A stretch of DNA of 32,797 nucleotides. It comes from an uncultured Pelagibacteraceae bacterium (lineage in GTDB: Bacteria; Pseudomonadota; Alphaproteobacteria; Pelagibacterales; Pelagibacteraceae). The notes under the pieces were generated by a model. It searched no databases. It was not told where the DNA came from and worked only from the letters and a program-made list of their open reading frames with translations. Of the stretch, positions 15,903-25,907 are shown one piece after another. The translations under genes and the position numbers were made by a program. How positions within the stretch are numbered: the first letter of the stretch is position 1; the number at the start of each line of letters is the position of its first letter. Where the stretch lies: NCBI GenBank assembly GCA_902535275.1, contig CACASS010000006.1, positions 1 through 32,797 of the forward strand, given 5' to 3'.

Positions 15903-16214
15903 TTATAATAAAAATATAATAATCCAATATGAAAATAATCCAGATATTATAGTAGCTATTACATTTCTTGAAAAATAACCAACTAGTATAGCCACTATTG
16001 CTCCAAAAATTTTGGGATCATTCATTTCTATAAAAGTTCCATAATCATTAATAAATATTCCAGGAAATATTATTGCTGGAAATACTGCTGATGGAACATA
16101 TGCCAATACAGCTTTTACTCGTTCACCTAATAAATCCCTATCTACTAAAGCAACCATAGTCATTCTCATAAAGTACGTAATTATTCCTGCAATTATAATT
16201 GTAAACCAAGTCAC
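15903..16214 (-). CDS. azlD: AzlD-family branched-chain amino acid export subunit
   Basis: A 103-residue protein with about four hydrophobic segments matching the AzlD family: the N-terminal GIITYFMRM, the central YVPSAVFPAIIFPGIF and the C-terminal GYFSRNVIATIISGL. AzlCD is a two-component inner-membrane exporter of branched-chain amino acids and analogues. It starts at GTG, overlapping the AzlC stop by four bases (GTGA), as expected for subunits made together. Confidence 0.88.
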   Translation of the reverse strand: MTWFTIIIAGIITYFMRMTMVALVDRDLLGERVKAVLAYVPSAVFPAIIFPGIFINDYGTFIEMNDPKIFGAIVAILVGYFSRNVIATIISGLFSYWIIIFLL

Positions 16215-16897
16215 TTTTTTAACCTCAAAACTAAGGCAGCAACAAACAATGCAATTATTGGTGAAATGATTATGTAAGATTTAAAAGGTGCATCAAAAAA
16301 TAATAAAGAACTTAATCCACAGGTAATCATAACTATTACATGATCTAATTTTTTAATATCTTGAACAACAATTGCGATAAAAGTCAAAGGAACTGCAAAT
16401 TTCAATCCTAATTCCTCAGGTACAAAAGAGCCAAGAATTATTCCAGCAAGTGTAGATATCTGCCAACAAACCCATAGAGTTCCTCCACTTCCTAATAAAT
16501 GATAGTGAAGATGTGTTTCATTTCTATTTTTTTGAAAAAACTTATTAGACTCTGCAAATCCCTGGTCTACAACCAAGTAAGATATCAAAAGCTTTTTGAT
16601 AAATGATAATTTTTCTAAATATTCAGATAAAACTGCCCCATACAATAAGTGTCTAGAATTAATTACCCCTACTGAAGTTACAGCAATTAATGCGGAAGCT
16701 CCTCCAGAAAGAAGTTGCAAAAACACAATTTGAGACGCTCCACCAAATATAATGATAGACATTGCATAAACTAATACTGGACTAAAACCTAACTCAATAC
16801 CAATTGCTCCACATACAATTCCAAACGGAATTACTGAAAACATATGCGGTGCAACAGCCAATATACCTTTAGAAAATATTTGTTTTTTAGAGAGCAT
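16211..16897 (-). CDS. azlC: AzlC-family branched-chain amino acid permease
   Basis: A 228-residue membrane protein of the AzlC family, the large subunit of the exporter. Typical features are IPFGIVCGAIGIELGFSPVLVYAMSIIIFGGASQ near the N-terminus, NSRHLLYGAVLS in the middle and the Q-rich-gate region LVVDQGFAES. It is followed by AzlD and preceded directly by the gamma-glutamylcyclotransferase gene, with no spacer. Confidence 0.9.
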   Translation of the reverse strand: MLSKKQIFSKGILAVAPHMFSVIPFGIVCGAIGIELGFSPVLVYAMSIIIFGGASQIVFLQLLSGGASALIAVTSVGVINSRHLLYGAVLSEYLEKLSFIKKLLISYLVVDQGFAESNKFFQKNRNETHLHYHLLGSGGTLWVCWQISTLAGIILGSFVPEELGLKFAVPLTFIAIVVQDIKKLDHVIVMITCGLSSLLFFDAPFKSYIIISPIIALFVAALVLRLKK

Positions 16898-17305
16898 TTA
16901 CTTTACTGTTTGAAGAGCAACTTTTAAATATTTGGGGTCTAACTTACAGTCTTTGTAACCTCTTTTAACAACATTTAAATATCTTTCAGTTGGGTATCTA
17001 AATTCTGTTTTGTTAACCATTATGTAAGTCATCACAGTTTTATTGTAATAAGTAAAATAAAGTTTTTTATAAAGGATTGGATAATCTTCATAAACATCTA
17101 GTTTTTTTTCATCACTTTTTGATATTTCAAATAAAGCGCCGGGAACTAAAGAATTTTTACTCTTTTCTATATCGGCAGCTCTATATTTGCTTCTAAAATT
17201 TAATCTGTAGCCTTTAAGTTCGTATTTTTTTATGAAAACAGAGTCTTTACATCTCCGCTTCATTTGAAAATGATTAAGATTACTTCCGTAAGCAAAATAT
17301 AACAT
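16898..17305 (-). CDS. gamma-glutamylcyclotransferase-like protein
   Basis: A 135-residue protein of the GGCT/AIG2 fold. The substrate-binding loop LYFAYGSNLN is at residues 2-11, PGALFEIS is the next conserved strand, and LDVYEDYP holds a Glu in the region of the catalytic acid. Family members act on gamma-glutamyl amino acids or peptides, releasing 5-oxoproline; some are toxin-like or cut gamma-glutamylamines. The start overlaps the CinA-like stop by one base, so it belongs to the operon CinA-GGCT-AzlC-AzlD. Confidence 0.82.
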   Translation of the reverse strand: MLYFAYGSNLNHFQMKRRCKDSVFIKKYELKGYRLNFRSKYRAADIEKSKNSLVPGALFEISKSDEKKLDVYEDYPILYKKLYFTYYNKTVMTYIMVNKTEFRYPTERYLNVVKRGYKDCKLDPKYLKVALQTVK

Positions 17306-18057
17306 TACTCTAGTTCAACTATTTTAATATTTTTTGCTTTTACAAATTCAAGGATTAGTGAGTTGCACAGGTTAATTTTATCTTGATCTTTTGATCTTAA
17401 TACAATTGATACACCTAATTTACCTTGTCTAAAAAAAGGATAACTACCAATTTCTACATCTTTATTATTATCTTGAACTTTAGTTAATGAGCTTGCTATT
17501 TCACTTTCATAAGTCATTAAATTTATCGTCTTACTAAGAATTGGATCGCCACCGACCAATACATTACCAAGTCCCCCAATCATTGCTTTTAAAATTGATG
17601 GAACGCCTGGAAGAGAAAAAACATTTTCTACATAAAATCCTGGGGCACCACTAGTTGGATTTAAAATTAAATTAGCTGTAACTGGCATCTTTGCCATTTT
17701 TTGTCTACCATCATTAAAATTACCTGGCTCGTAATATTTTTCTAGAATTGCAAATGCCTCTTTATGAAACCCATATTCAATATTAAAAGCTTTTGAAATT
17801 GATTCTGCAGTTATATCATCGTGAGTAGGACCAATACCACCTGTTGTAAATACATAGTTGTATTTAACTCTTAACTCATGAACGGTATCTATAATGGTTT
17901 TTTCCACATCAGGAATTACTCTTACCTCTCCAACAGAAATTCCTAGAGAATTAAGCCAAGTAGCTAATGTGCTAGTATTCAAATCTTTTGTTCTACCTGA
18001 TAACACTTCATTACCTATGATGATAATTGCTGAAGATATTTCTTTTTTATTAGTCAT
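17305..18057 (-). CDS. CinA N-terminal / molybdopterin-binding domain protein
   Basis: A 250-residue protein. SSAIIIIGNEVLSGRTKDLNT near the N-terminus and FTTGGIGPTHDDIT in the middle are signatures of the MoaB/Mog-like (COG1058, CinA N-terminal) domain; FSLPGVP is also conserved. The C-terminal amidohydrolase domain of full CinA is absent. CinA N-domains have been linked to ADP-ribose pyrophosphatase activity in NAD recycling. An upstream start 54 bases earlier would run into the divergent sfsA gene, so I chose the ATG at 18057, where family similarity begins. Confidence 0.85.
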   Translation of the reverse strand: MTNKKEISSAIIIIGNEVLSGRTKDLNTSTLATWLNSLGISVGEVRVIPDVEKTIIDTVHELRVKYNYVFTTGGIGPTHDDITAESISKAFNIEYGFHKEAFAILEKYYEPGNFNDGRQKMAKMPVTANLILNPTSGAPGFYVENVFSLPGVPSILKAMIGGLGNVLVGGDPILSKTINLMTYESEIASSLTKVQDNNKDVEIGSYPFFRQGKLGVSIVLRSKDQDKINLCNSLILEFVKAKNIKIVELE

Positions 18058-18079
18058 TTCTAAATATAAATAAAATTCT

Positions 18080-18766
18080 ATGAAATTTACCAACACTTTA
18101 TTAAAAGGCAAATTACAACGGAGATATAAGAGATTTTTCGCAGATATAGAAGTAAATAATAAAACTGTTGTAGCGCATTGTCCAAATACGGGCTCTATGA
18201 TGGGTTTATTAGATCAAGGTAATGAGGCTTGGATTAGTGAACACAATGATCCAAAACGAAAATTAAAATTTACCCTTGAGATGATAAAAGTAAAAAAAAG
18301 AATAATTGGGGTAAATACTCATAGAGCAAATAGAATTGTCGAACATGCTTTAGAAAATAAATTAATAAAAGAATTTAGTACTGTCAAAAATATAAGAGCT
18401 GAATTTAAGTATTCTGATGATACTAGATTTGACTTTTTGTGTGATAAGAAAATATTAGAAGTAAAGAATACTACATTGATTAGAGAAGATGAAATTGCAG
18501 AATTTCCAGATGCAGTTACATCAAGGGGCACAAAACACCTTCAAAAGTTAAAGGAATCAATTAAAAAAGGATATAAGCCTTATGTCTTATTTTTAACTCA
18601 AATTCAGGGTATAAATAATTTTAGAATAGCTAAAGATATAGACTCTACTTATTATAAAGAATATTTGGATGCTAAAAAATCTGGTGTAAGCTTTCTTGCT
18701 TACAGATGTAGTTTAAATTCTAAAGAAATTAAAATTGAAAAGAAAATAAAAATTATAAATGAGTAA
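18080..18766 (+). CDS. sfsA: SfsA-family protein
   Basis: A 228-residue protein matching SfsA (sugar fermentation stimulation protein). LLKGKLQRRYKRFFADIE, VAHCPNTGSMMGLLDQGNEAW and EVKNTTLI with FPDAVTSRGTKHLQKL are family hallmarks. The latter resemble the PD-(D/E)xK nuclease core (D..., E-x-K), and family members bind DNA, but the true role is not settled. It is the first gene of the plus-strand run and overlaps map by eight bases. Only 22 bases separate it from the divergent CinA-like start, so the two share a promoter region. Confidence 0.92.
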   Translation: MKFTNTLLKGKLQRRYKRFFADIEVNNKTVVAHCPNTGSMMGLLDQGNEAWISEHNDPKRKLKFTLEMIKVKKRIIGVNTHRANRIVEHALENKLIKEFSTVKNIRAEFKYSDDTRFDFLCDKKILEVKNTTLIREDEIAEFPDAVTSRGTKHLQKLKESIKKGYKPYVLFLTQIQGINNFRIAKDIDSTYYKEYLDAKKSGVSFLAYRCSLNSKEIKIEKKIKIINE

Positions 18767-19529
18767 TTATTCAGAAAAATTTGAAAAAATGAGAATTGCT
18801 GGGAAACTTGCATCTAAAACATTAGACATGTTAACTAGTGAAGTTAAAGAAGGTGTTACAACAGATAGAATTGATCAACTCGGCTATGAGTTTATTAGAG
18901 ACAACGGCGGACACTCTGCTCCACTATATTACAGAGGTTTTAAAAAGTCGTTGTGCACATCTTTAAATCATGTTGTTTGCCATGGCATTCCCTCTGATAG
19001 AGTTCTAAATGATGGCGATGCAGTTAATATTGATGTAACAGCAATAGTTAATGAGTACTACGGTGATACCAGTAGAATGTTTACCATTGGAGATATTCCA
19101 GTAAAAGCTAAAAACTTAATAGAGACTACTTACGAGTCAATGATGAAAGGAATAGCAATTTTAAAACCAGGTGTAAAATTGGGTGACATTGGTTATGAAA
19201 TTCAATCCTTTGTTGAACAAAGAGGATTTTCAGTAGTAAGAGATTTTTGTGGTCACGGTATTAGCAATACTTTTCATGAGCAACCTAATATTCTTCATTA
19301 TGGTAAGAAAAATACAGGTCATGAACTAACACCTGGTATGACCTTTACAATAGAGCCTATGATAAATGTTGGTAAATTTGACGTAAAAGTACTTAATGAT
19401 GGATGGACAGCAGTTACAAAGGACAAGTCTTTATCTGCACAATTTGAGCATACTATAGGAATTACAGAAGACTCTTATGAAATTTTTACAGAATCTGTTA
19501 AAGGTTATAAGAGGCCTCCATATAATTAA
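18759..19529 (+). CDS. map: methionine aminopeptidase, type I
   Basis: A 256-residue enzyme that removes the initiator Met from new proteins. The five metal ligands are visible: Asp in NIDVTAI, Asp in YGDTSRMF, His in GHGISNTFHEQP, Glu in FTIEPMI and Glu in AQFEHTIGI. The CHGIP substrate segment is also present, and there is no N-terminal zinc extension, as expected for the bacterial type Ia form. The stop overlaps the purB start by one base. Confidence 0.96.
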   Translation: MSNYSEKFEKMRIAGKLASKTLDMLTSEVKEGVTTDRIDQLGYEFIRDNGGHSAPLYYRGFKKSLCTSLNHVVCHGIPSDRVLNDGDAVNIDVTAIVNEYYGDTSRMFTIGDIPVKAKNLIETTYESMMKGIAILKPGVKLGDIGYEIQSFVEQRGFSVVRDFCGHGISNTFHEQPNILHYGKKNTGHELTPGMTFTIEPMINVGKFDVKVLNDGWTAVTKDKSLSAQFEHTIGITEDSYEIFTESVKGYKRPPYN

Positions 19530-20821
19530 TGATAACAAGATACTCAAGAAAAGAACTCATAGATATTTGGTCCGAATATAATAAATATCAAATCTGGCTA
19601 GATGTAGAGATTGCTGCAGCCGAGGGAATGGAAAGATTAGGAACTATTCCAAAAGGTGTGGCAAGTGCTGTTAGAAAAAAAGCTAAAATTAATGTTAAAA
19701 GAATTCATACTATTGAAGCGAAAGTAAAACACGATGTTATAGCTTTCTTAACCTCTGTGACCGAAAAAGTAGGTATTAAAGCAAGATACTTACACCAAGG
19801 AATGACCTCATCAGATGTAGTAGACACAAGTTTTAATATTCAGTTAGTTCAATCTGGAAAGATTTTAATAAAGGATATTGATCAAATATTAAAAGTTTTA
19901 AAATCAAAAGCTAAAAAATATAAATTCACACCATGTATGGGTAGAAGTCATGGTATTCATGCAGAACCAATTACTTTTGGACTTAAATTAGCTTCATATT
20001 ATGAAGAATTTAAGAGAAATAAAAAAAGATTAATTAGTGCAATAGATGAAATATCAACTTGTGCAATATCTGGTGCTGTTGGAACATTTGCCAATATTAA
20101 TCCTAATGTGGAAAAACATGTTGCTAAAAAACTAGGGCTAAAAGTTGAGCCAATATCTACACAAGTTATCCCAAGAGATAGACATGCTTATTATTTTTCA
20201 GTTTTAGGAATTATAGCAGGATCAATTGAAAGAGTTTCAATTGAGATTAGACATTTACAAAGAACTGAAGTTTATGAGTTACAGGAATTTTTTTCAAAAA
20301 AACAAAAAGGTTCAAGTGCAATGCCACATAAAAAAAACCCAATATTAAGTGAAAACTTAACCGGACTTGCTAGAATGGTTAGAAGTTATACTATTCCAGC
20401 ATTAGAAAATATTGCTCTTTGGCATGAAAGAGATATTTCACATTCAAGTGTAGAAAGAAATATTGGTCCAGATGCAAATATAACTCTAGATTTTGCTTTA
20501 GTAAGATTAGCAAGCGTATTAGATAAAATGATTGTCTATCCAAAGAAAATGCTTAACAATCTTAATATCACAAAGGGAACAATTTTCTCTCAAGAATTGA
20601 TGTTAGAACTAACAAAATCAGGTTTAAGTAGAGAAATCTCTTATAAATTAGTACAGGCACATGCTAAAAAATGCATAGCAGATAATCTCAATCTTTTTGA
20701 TGTTGTGATGAATGATAAAAACATTACATCTAGAATATCTAGCAAAAAAATGAAAAAAATATTTGATTATTCCTCACACTTTAAGAATATTAATTTAATT
20801 TTTAACAGAGTTTTTAAATAA
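19529..20821 (+). CDS. purB: adenylosuccinate lyase
   Basis: A 430-residue member of the fumarase/aspartase superfamily that cleaves SAICAR and adenylosuccinate, releasing fumarate. The superfamily signature GSSAMPHKKNPI is clear. The first conserved region HQGMTSSDVVDT and the second region MGRSHGIHAEP, with its catalytic His, are also present. It lies in the purine run between map and purC, overlapping each by one base. PurB acts directly after PurC, so the adjacency is functional. Confidence 0.96.
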   Translation: MITRYSRKELIDIWSEYNKYQIWLDVEIAAAEGMERLGTIPKGVASAVRKKAKINVKRIHTIEAKVKHDVIAFLTSVTEKVGIKARYLHQGMTSSDVVDTSFNIQLVQSGKILIKDIDQILKVLKSKAKKYKFTPCMGRSHGIHAEPITFGLKLASYYEEFKRNKKRLISAIDEISTCAISGAVGTFANINPNVEKHVAKKLGLKVEPISTQVIPRDRHAYYFSVLGIIAGSIERVSIEIRHLQRTEVYELQEFFSKKQKGSSAMPHKKNPILSENLTGLARMVRSYTIPALENIALWHERDISHSSVERNIGPDANITLDFALVRLASVLDKMIVYPKKMLNNLNITKGTIFSQELMLELTKSGLSREISYKLVQAHAKKCIADNLNLFDVVMNDKNITSRISSKKMKKIFDYSSHFKNINLIFNRVFK

Positions 20822-21606
20822 TGAAAAAAGGTAAAAAATTATACGAAGGTAAGGCTAAAATTATTTATGCAACTAGTGATAAGAATTTAGTAATTCAACA
20901 TTTTAAAGATGATGCTACAGCATTTAATAATCAAAAAAAAGACGTCATTGAAGGTAAAGGAATTTTAAATAATAGAATTTCAGAACATGTTCTTACGCAA
21001 TTGAGTAATGTTGGAATAAAAAATCATTTAGTAAAAAGACTTAATATGAGAGAACAACTTGTTAAGTTAGTAGAAATTATTCCAATTGAATTTGTTGTTA
21101 GAAATATTGCAACAGGTTCTTTGACGAAAAGATTAGGTATAGAAGATGGAACAGTGCTTGATTATCCACTAATTGAATATTGCTTAAAAAATGATGATTT
21201 AGGTGATCCTCTTGTAAGCAGAGAACATATTTTAGCGTTTAAATGGATGGATGTTTTCGAATTAGATTTTATTTACGAAGAAGTAAGAAGAATAAATGAT
21301 TTTCTTCAAGGCATGTTTAGAGGCGTTGGAATTAAATTAGTAGATTTTAAAGTTGAATTTGGAAGATTTGAAGCTGATGGTAAAAGAGAAATTATGTTAG
21401 CTGATGAAATTAGTCCAGATACATGCAGACTATGGGATATGAGAACAGATAAAAAGCTAGATAAAGATAGATTTAGAAATAACCTTGGAAACTTAGTTGA
21501 AGCTTATCAAGAAGTGGCTATTAGGCTTAATATATTGCACGAACAATCAAACATAAGACCATTAACTTATCCTAAACCTAAAGCAGTAAAAATTAAGAAA
21601 AAATGA
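20821..21606 (+). CDS. purC: SAICAR synthetase
   Basis: A 261-residue ATP-dependent ligase that joins aspartate to CAIR. The N-terminal KKLYEGKAKIIY loop, EFVVRNIATGSL in the middle, and LADEISPDTCRLWD toward the end are family signatures. The stop overlaps the purS start by four bases (ATGA). Confidence 0.96.
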   Translation: MKKGKKLYEGKAKIIYATSDKNLVIQHFKDDATAFNNQKKDVIEGKGILNNRISEHVLTQLSNVGIKNHLVKRLNMREQLVKLVEIIPIEFVVRNIATGSLTKRLGIEDGTVLDYPLIEYCLKNDDLGDPLVSREHILAFKWMDVFELDFIYEEVRRINDFLQGMFRGVGIKLVDFKVEFGRFEADGKREIMLADEISPDTCRLWDMRTDKKLDKDRFRNNLGNLVEAYQEVAIRLNILHEQSNIRPLTYPKPKAVKIKKK

Positions 21607-21836
21607 AAGTAAAAGTAATCGTCACTTTAAAAAAAGGAGTGCTTGATCCTCAAGGTAAGGCGATACAACAAACTCTAAATGGAATGACTTTTGATAATGT
21701 TTCAGAAGTAAGACAAGGTAAATATTTTGATATTGAAGTAAATGAGAGTGATGAAAATAAAGCTAAATCACAAGTAGAGGAAATGTGCAAGAAGCTTTTA
21801 GCAAACTTAGTTATTGAGGATTATAAAATCTTGTAA
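21603..21836 (+). CDS. purS: FGAM synthase subunit PurS
   Basis: A 77-residue protein matching PurS, the small subunit of the three-part formylglycinamidine ribonucleotide synthase. VKVIVTLKKGVLDPQGKAIQQTL and GKYFDIEV are characteristic. In organisms with the small PurL it bridges PurL and PurQ. It is followed by purQ after seven bases, the largest gap in this run. Confidence 0.95.
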   Translation: MKVKVIVTLKKGVLDPQGKAIQQTLNGMTFDNVSEVRQGKYFDIEVNESDENKAKSQVEEMCKKLLANLVIEDYKIL

Positions 21837-21843
21837 CTACTGA

Positions 21844-22524
21844 ATGAAATCATCTGTAATTATATTCCCTGGCTCAAATTGTGATAGAGATATGGATGTG
21901 GCTCTAAAGAAATTTGGATTTGAAAATAAAATGGTTTGGCACAATGATGCTGAAATCCCTAAAAGTGATTTAATTGTTTTGCCAGGAGGTTTCTCCTATG
22001 GTGATTACCTTAGATGCGGGAGCATTGCTGGTAAATCGAGAATTATTAATTCTGTAGTTAATTTTGCAAATTCTGGGGGATTAGTGCTTGGTATCTGCAA
22101 TGGTTTTCAAATACTAACTGAAACAGGCCTACTTCCTGGAATACTTCAACAAAATAAATACCTAAACTTTATTTGTAAAAATGTTTTTGTCAAAATTAAA
22201 AATAAAGAAAATAAATATTTTAAAAACATTAAAAAAGAAGTTTTAGAACTTCATATTGCTCATAACGAAGGAAATTACTTTTGTTCGAATGACGAATTAA
22301 AATCAATAGAAGATAATGGACAAATAGCCGTTACTTATTGTGATGATAAAGGAAATGACGACGAACCTAATAATCCTAATGGGGCTATTAAAAATATAGC
22401 TGGGATATTCAATAAAGATAAAAATATTTTAGGAATGATGCCTCATCCAGAAAGAATGATTGATCCTTTTCTTTCGGGTGAAGACGGATCACTATTTTTT
22501 GAAAATTTAATAGGTAGCTTGTAA
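21844..22524 (+). CDS. purQ: FGAM synthase glutaminase subunit PurQ
   Basis: A 226-residue class I glutamine amidotransferase that supplies ammonia to PurL. The nucleophile is Cys85 in GICNGFQ, the His/Glu of the triad lie in MMPHPERM, and the N-terminal FPGSNCDRD and [12 protein letters not shown] are typical of PurQ. The stop overlaps the purL start by one base. Confidence 0.96.
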   Translation: MKSSVIIFPGSNCDRDMDVALKKFGFENKMVWHNDAEIPKSDLIVLPGGFSYGDYLRCGSIAGKSRIINSVVNFANSGGLVLGICNGFQILTETGLLPGILQQNKYLNFICKNVFVKIKNKENKYFKNIKKEVLELHIAHNEGNYFCSNDELKSIEDNGQIAVTYCDDKGNDDEPNNPNGAIKNIAGIFNKDKNILGMMPHPERMIDPFLSGEDGSLFFENLIGSL

Positions 22525-24719
22525 TGAGTGAAGTTAATGAACAAATAGCAATAGATCATGGACTTAAGAAAGATGAATATAAAAAAATCTGTGATCTATT
22601 AAAGAGAACTCCAAATATTACTGAATTAGGTGTTTTTTCAGCAATGTGGAATGAACATTGTTCTTATAAATCATCTAGAAGACATCTAAAAAAATTACAC
22701 ACGAAAGGTGACCAGGTTATTCAGGGTCCTGGAGAAAATGCTGGTGTTGTCGACATTGAAGATGATGATGCAATAGTATTTAAGATAGAAAGCCATAACC
22801 ATCCATCATTTATTGAGCCCTATCAAGGTGCAGCAACAGGTGTTGGTGGAATTATGCGAGATGTATTTACTATGGGAGCAAGACCTATTGCTAATTTAAA
22901 TTCAATTCACTTTGGCTCGATTGATCATGAAAAAACCAAAAATCTATTAAGAGGGGTTGTTAAAGGTATTGGAGGATATGGCAATTGTATTGGTGTTCCA
23001 ACTATTGCGGGCCAAACATGCTTTGACGAGTCTTATAATGGCAATATTCTAGTTAATGCAATGACATTAGGCTTAGTAAATAAAAATAAAATATTTTACT
23101 CTAAAGCTGCTGGAGTTGATAAGCCTGTAATATATGTAGGGTCAAAAACAGGAAGAGACGGTATTCATGGAGCAAGTATGGCATCAGCTATTTTCGATGA
23201 TAAGATAGAGGAAAAAAAACCAACAGTTCAGGTTGGTGATCCATTTACTGAAAAACTACTTTTAGAGGCTTGCTTAGAATTAATGGCAGGTAAATCAATA
23301 ATATCAATTCAGGATATGGGAGCTGCAGGACTAACTTCATCAAGTATTGAAATGGCATCAAAAGGTGATTTAGGTATTGAAATAGATTTAACAAAAGTTC
23401 CATGCAGAGAAGAAAATATGACACCTTATGAAATAATGCTTTCAGAAAGCCAAGAGCGTATGTTGATTGTGTTGGAGGCAGGAAAAGAAAATGAGGCAAA
23501 AAAAATATTTGATAAGTGGAACTTAGATTTTGCAGTTATTGGAAAGACAACCAATAGTAAAAATATAGAATTATTTTTTGAAAATAAAAAAGTCGCTGAA
23601 ATTCCGATAGATTTTTTGGCCGAAAATGCTCCTATGTACGATCGTAAATGGACAAAAGCTAAGTTACCTAAAGAGAATAAATTTTCAAAAAATAATTTTA
23701 AGTCTTTGAAACTAAGTGAATGTATAAATAAAATTTTAACTGATCCAAACATTGCAGATAAAGAATGGATATGGAACCAATATGATCATACGGTTATGGG
23801 TGATACCATTCAAAAGCCCGGTGGAAATGCTGGAGTTGTAAGAGTTCATGGTACAAACAAAGCTGTAGCTGCGGCAGTGGACTCGTCTGCAACTTATTGT
23901 CATGCTCACCCATTAACAGGAGGAAAGCAAGTGGTTTGTGAAAGTTGGAGAAATATGATTTCTGTTGGAGCTAAACCAATAGCAATAACGAATTGCCTTA
24001 ATTTTGGTAACCCAGAAAAAGAGAAAAATATGGGAGAATTTGTTGAATGTGTTGAAGGAATTACGGAAGCCTCTAAATATTTGAATTATCCTGTAGTTTC
24101 AGGAAATGTCTCTTTCTATAATGAGACAAAAGACAAAGGAATTAAACCAACCCCATCTATTGGAGGCATTGGTCTATTATCTGATTATAAAAAGATGGTT
24201 ACAATGGAATTAAAAAATGATGGAAACTATCTACTAGTAATTGGTAAGACAGAAGGTCATTTAGATCAGTCTATATTTGCAAAAAATATTTTATCTACTC
24301 ATGGTGGACCTCCTCCAGAAATTAACTTATTCAATGAAAAACAAAATGGGTTGAGTATTTTAAATTTAAAAAATAAGAATTTAATTGAGACTTGTCATGA
24401 TGTATCTTTAGGAGGAATTTTAACAGCTGTTTCAAAAATGAGTATAAAAGGAAATAAAGGAGTAAAATTATTCCCAATTGAAGGTTTGGTAAATAAATTT
24501 GAATATTTTTTTGGAGAGGACCAAGGAAGGTATATAATAGAAATAAAGCCTGAAAATTTAGAAAATGTTGAAAAGATGCTTAAAAAAGATTCAATCCATT
24601 TTGATAAATTAGGTATAGTAGAAAGCAATCAGATTACTTATGGAAGTGATCTAAAAATATCAATTAACGATATAAAAGAAGGCTATAAAAATTGGCTGAA
24701 GGAATATATGGTTAATTAA
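22524..24719 (+). CDS. purL: FGAM synthase large subunit PurL (small type)
   Basis: A 731-residue ATP-dependent synthase, the short form that needs separate PurS and PurQ. Early motifs are [20 protein letters not shown] and [25 protein letters not shown] and later [11 protein letters not shown] and [11 protein letters not shown] repeat the two AIRS-like halves. No glutaminase domain is fused. The stop overlaps the bolA start by one base, tying purine synthesis to the following iron-sulfur gene pair. Confidence 0.97.
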   Translation: MSEVNEQIAIDHGLKKDEYKKICDLLKRTPNITELGVFSAMWNEHCSYKSSRRHLKKLHTKGDQVIQGPGENAGVVDIEDDDAIVFKIESHNHPSFIEPYQGAATGVGGIMRDVFTMGARPIANLNSIHFGSIDHEKTKNLLRGVVKGIGGYGNCIGVPTIAGQTCFDESYNGNILVNAMTLGLVNKNKIFYSKAAGVDKPVIYVGSKTGRDGIHGASMASAIFDDKIEEKKPTVQVGDPFTEKLLLEACLELMAGKSIISIQDMGAAGLTSSSIEMASKGDLGIEIDLTKVPCREENMTPYEIMLSESQERMLIVLEAGKENEAKKIFDKWNLDFAVIGKTTNSKNIELFFENKKVAEIPIDFLAENAPMYDRKWTKAKLPKENKFSKNNFKSLKLSECINKILTDPNIADKEWIWNQYDHTVMGDTIQKPGGNAGVVRVHGTNKAVAAAVDSSATYCHAHPLTGGKQVVCESWRNMISVGAKPIAITNCLNFGNPEKEKNMGEFVECVEGITEASKYLNYPVVSGNVSFYNETKDKGIKPTPSIGGIGLLSDYKKMVTMELKNDGNYLLVIGKTEGHLDQSIFAKNILSTHGGPPPEINLFNEKQNGLSILNLKNKNLIETCHDVSLGGILTAVSKMSIKGNKGVKLFPIEGLVNKFEYFFGEDQGRYIIEIKPENLENVEKMLKKDSIHFDKLGIVESNQITYGSDLKISINDIKEGYKNWLKEYMVN

Positions 24720-24949
24720 TGGCAATGGATTTAAAAGAAATTGAAAGCTTAATTAAAGAAGCCCTTCCTGATGCTAAAATAGAAATTCAAGATCTCGCCG
24801 GTGACGGTAATCATTACTCGGCTACAGTAATTTCGTCGCAATTTGCAGGAAAAAGTAAAATTCAGCAGCACAAAATGGTATACAGTTCTCTTAAGGGAAA
24901 GATGGGAAATGAATTACATGCATTAGCCGTTAAAACAAAGGAGAAGTAA
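24719..24949 (+). CDS. BolA-family protein
   Basis: A 76-residue protein of the BolA/IbaG family. The N-terminal helix, DLAGDGNHYSATVIS, the FAGKSKIQQHKMVYSSL segment with its conserved His, and a C-terminal HALAVKT His are all present. BolA proteins form 2Fe-2S-bridged complexes with CGFS glutaredoxins, and such a glutaredoxin is the very next gene, with no spacer. A second ATG two codons later is an alternative start. Its place after purL suggests shared transcription; PurL itself has no cluster. Confidence 0.93.
   Translation: MAMDLKEIESLIKEALPDAKIEIQDLAGDGNHYSATVISSQFAGKSKIQQHKMVYSSLKGKMGNELHALAVKTKEK
24938..24943 (+). promoter_or_regulatory. ribosome-binding site of grx4
   Basis: AAGGAG lies six bases before the glutaredoxin ATG at 24950, inside the last codons of the BolA gene. 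It fixes the start and would allow independent high-level translation. Confidence 0.75.
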
Positions 24950-25288
24950 ATGGATAGTCAAACAAATGAATTAATTAACAATGAAATTAAAAGCAACGAA
25001 GTATGTTTGTTTATGAAGGGAACACCTGATGCTCCTCAGTGTGGGTTTTCTATGGCTGTAACCAACATTTTAAAAATGCTTGAAGTTAATTTTAAGGGCA
25101 TAAATGTTTTAGCGGACCAAAACCTTAGAGAAGGAATTAAAGTTTTTAGTGATTGGCCAACTATTCCACAATTATATGTTAAAAATGAATTCATTGGTGG
25201 TTGTGATATAGTTAAGGAAATGTACGAAAGTGGTGAATTAGCGAAACTTTTTGAAGATAATGGAATTGAATTTAAAAAGAAAAGCTAA
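24950..25288 (+). CDS. monothiol glutaredoxin (Grx4/GrxD type)
   Basis: A 112-residue monothiol glutaredoxin with the CGFS active site at residues 31-34, the glutathione-binding WPTIPQLYV loop and GGCDIV near the C-terminus. Such proteins carry 2Fe-2S clusters and pass them on, often with BolA. It is the last gene of the run that starts at sfsA. The gene converges on the methyltransferase gene, with two bases between stops. Confidence 0.95.
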   Translation: MDSQTNELINNEIKSNEVCLFMKGTPDAPQCGFSMAVTNILKMLEVNFKGINVLADQNLREGIKVFSDWPTIPQLYVKNEFIGGCDIVKEMYESGELAKLFEDNGIEFKKKS

Positions 25289-25290
25289 TC

Positions 25291-25902
25291 TTATTTAATT
25301 ATCAACCTAATTTTTTTTGAAAAATACTTTTTTAACAAGTTTAAAGTAGATATTTTAAATGGAGCTTTAAAATTACCTTCATCTATTTTAAATTTAATAC
25401 TATCTTCCCAACTTAACTCGATTACTAAACTTTCACGAAAATATTCATTTAATTTTTTTATTGTTCCTACAGTTAAAACTGGTTCTAAGTATTGTTGTTT
25501 TTTTGAAATATTAATTTGATTATTAACATCATCAAATACTAAGTGCCAAATATGAGCTTTTTTATTTTCAAAAACCAAATTATCTTCAAGTCTTGTGGGC
25601 ACTTCAATATATCCACTTTTTCCTACTCTAGATAATTCATTTAAAAAATAGGAAATATCCTCAACATGTTCAACTACATGGGAGGCAATAACAAAGTCAA
25701 ACTCTTTGTCTTTAAAGGGTAATTTTTTTTCAGTAATCTTTACAAATGATTTATTTCTATAATGATTTGATAAATCTAGTATATCACTAACTGTTGTTGC
25801 ATATTTATTTGCACCATATCCACAACCAATATCTAAAATTTTCCATTCTGGATTTTCTGAAAGAGTTTTTTCTATGTAGGTTTTTGATGTTCTTTTAATC
25901 AG
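25291..25902 (-). CDS. SAM-dependent methyltransferase lacking an ordinary start codon
   Basis: The open frame runs from 25923 to 25291. It encodes a class I methyltransferase: WKILDIGCGYGANKYA is the SAM loop, LPFKDKEFDFVIASHVVEHVED the acidic and motif IV region, and EVPTRLEDNLVFENKKAHIWH follows. The frame has no ATG, GTG or TTG before the SAM loop; the first ordinary start, a GTG, would remove the whole binding site. Candidate starts are CTG at 25902 or ATT at 25899. Alternatively the TTG of the neighbouring frame inside rpsD would join on if one T of TTTT (minus strand) were missing, giving a start MNIIQDKFLIKRTSK. The substrate is unknown. Confidence 0.7.
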   Translation of the reverse strand: MIKRTSKTYIEKTLSENPEWKILDIGCGYGANKYATTVSDILDLSNHYRNKSFVKITEKKLPFKDKEFDFVIASHVVEHVEDISYFLNELSRVGKSGYIEVPTRLEDNLVFENKKAHIWHLVFDDVNNQINISKKQQYLEPVLTVGTIKKLNEYFRESLVIELSWEDSIKFKIDEGNFKAPFKISTLNLLKKYFSKKIRLIIK

Positions 25903-25907
25903 AAAAC

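Noticed and set aside
18058-18111. Longer CinA-like start
   Set aside because: It would overlap the divergent sfsA gene and adds residues before the conserved domain.
23245-23752. Minus-strand frames inside purL
   Set aside because: They lie opposite a clearly real gene and show no family features.
25291-25602. Stand-alone 103-residue protein starting at GTG
   Set aside because: It is only the C-terminal half of a methyltransferase whose SAM loop is in the same open frame upstream.
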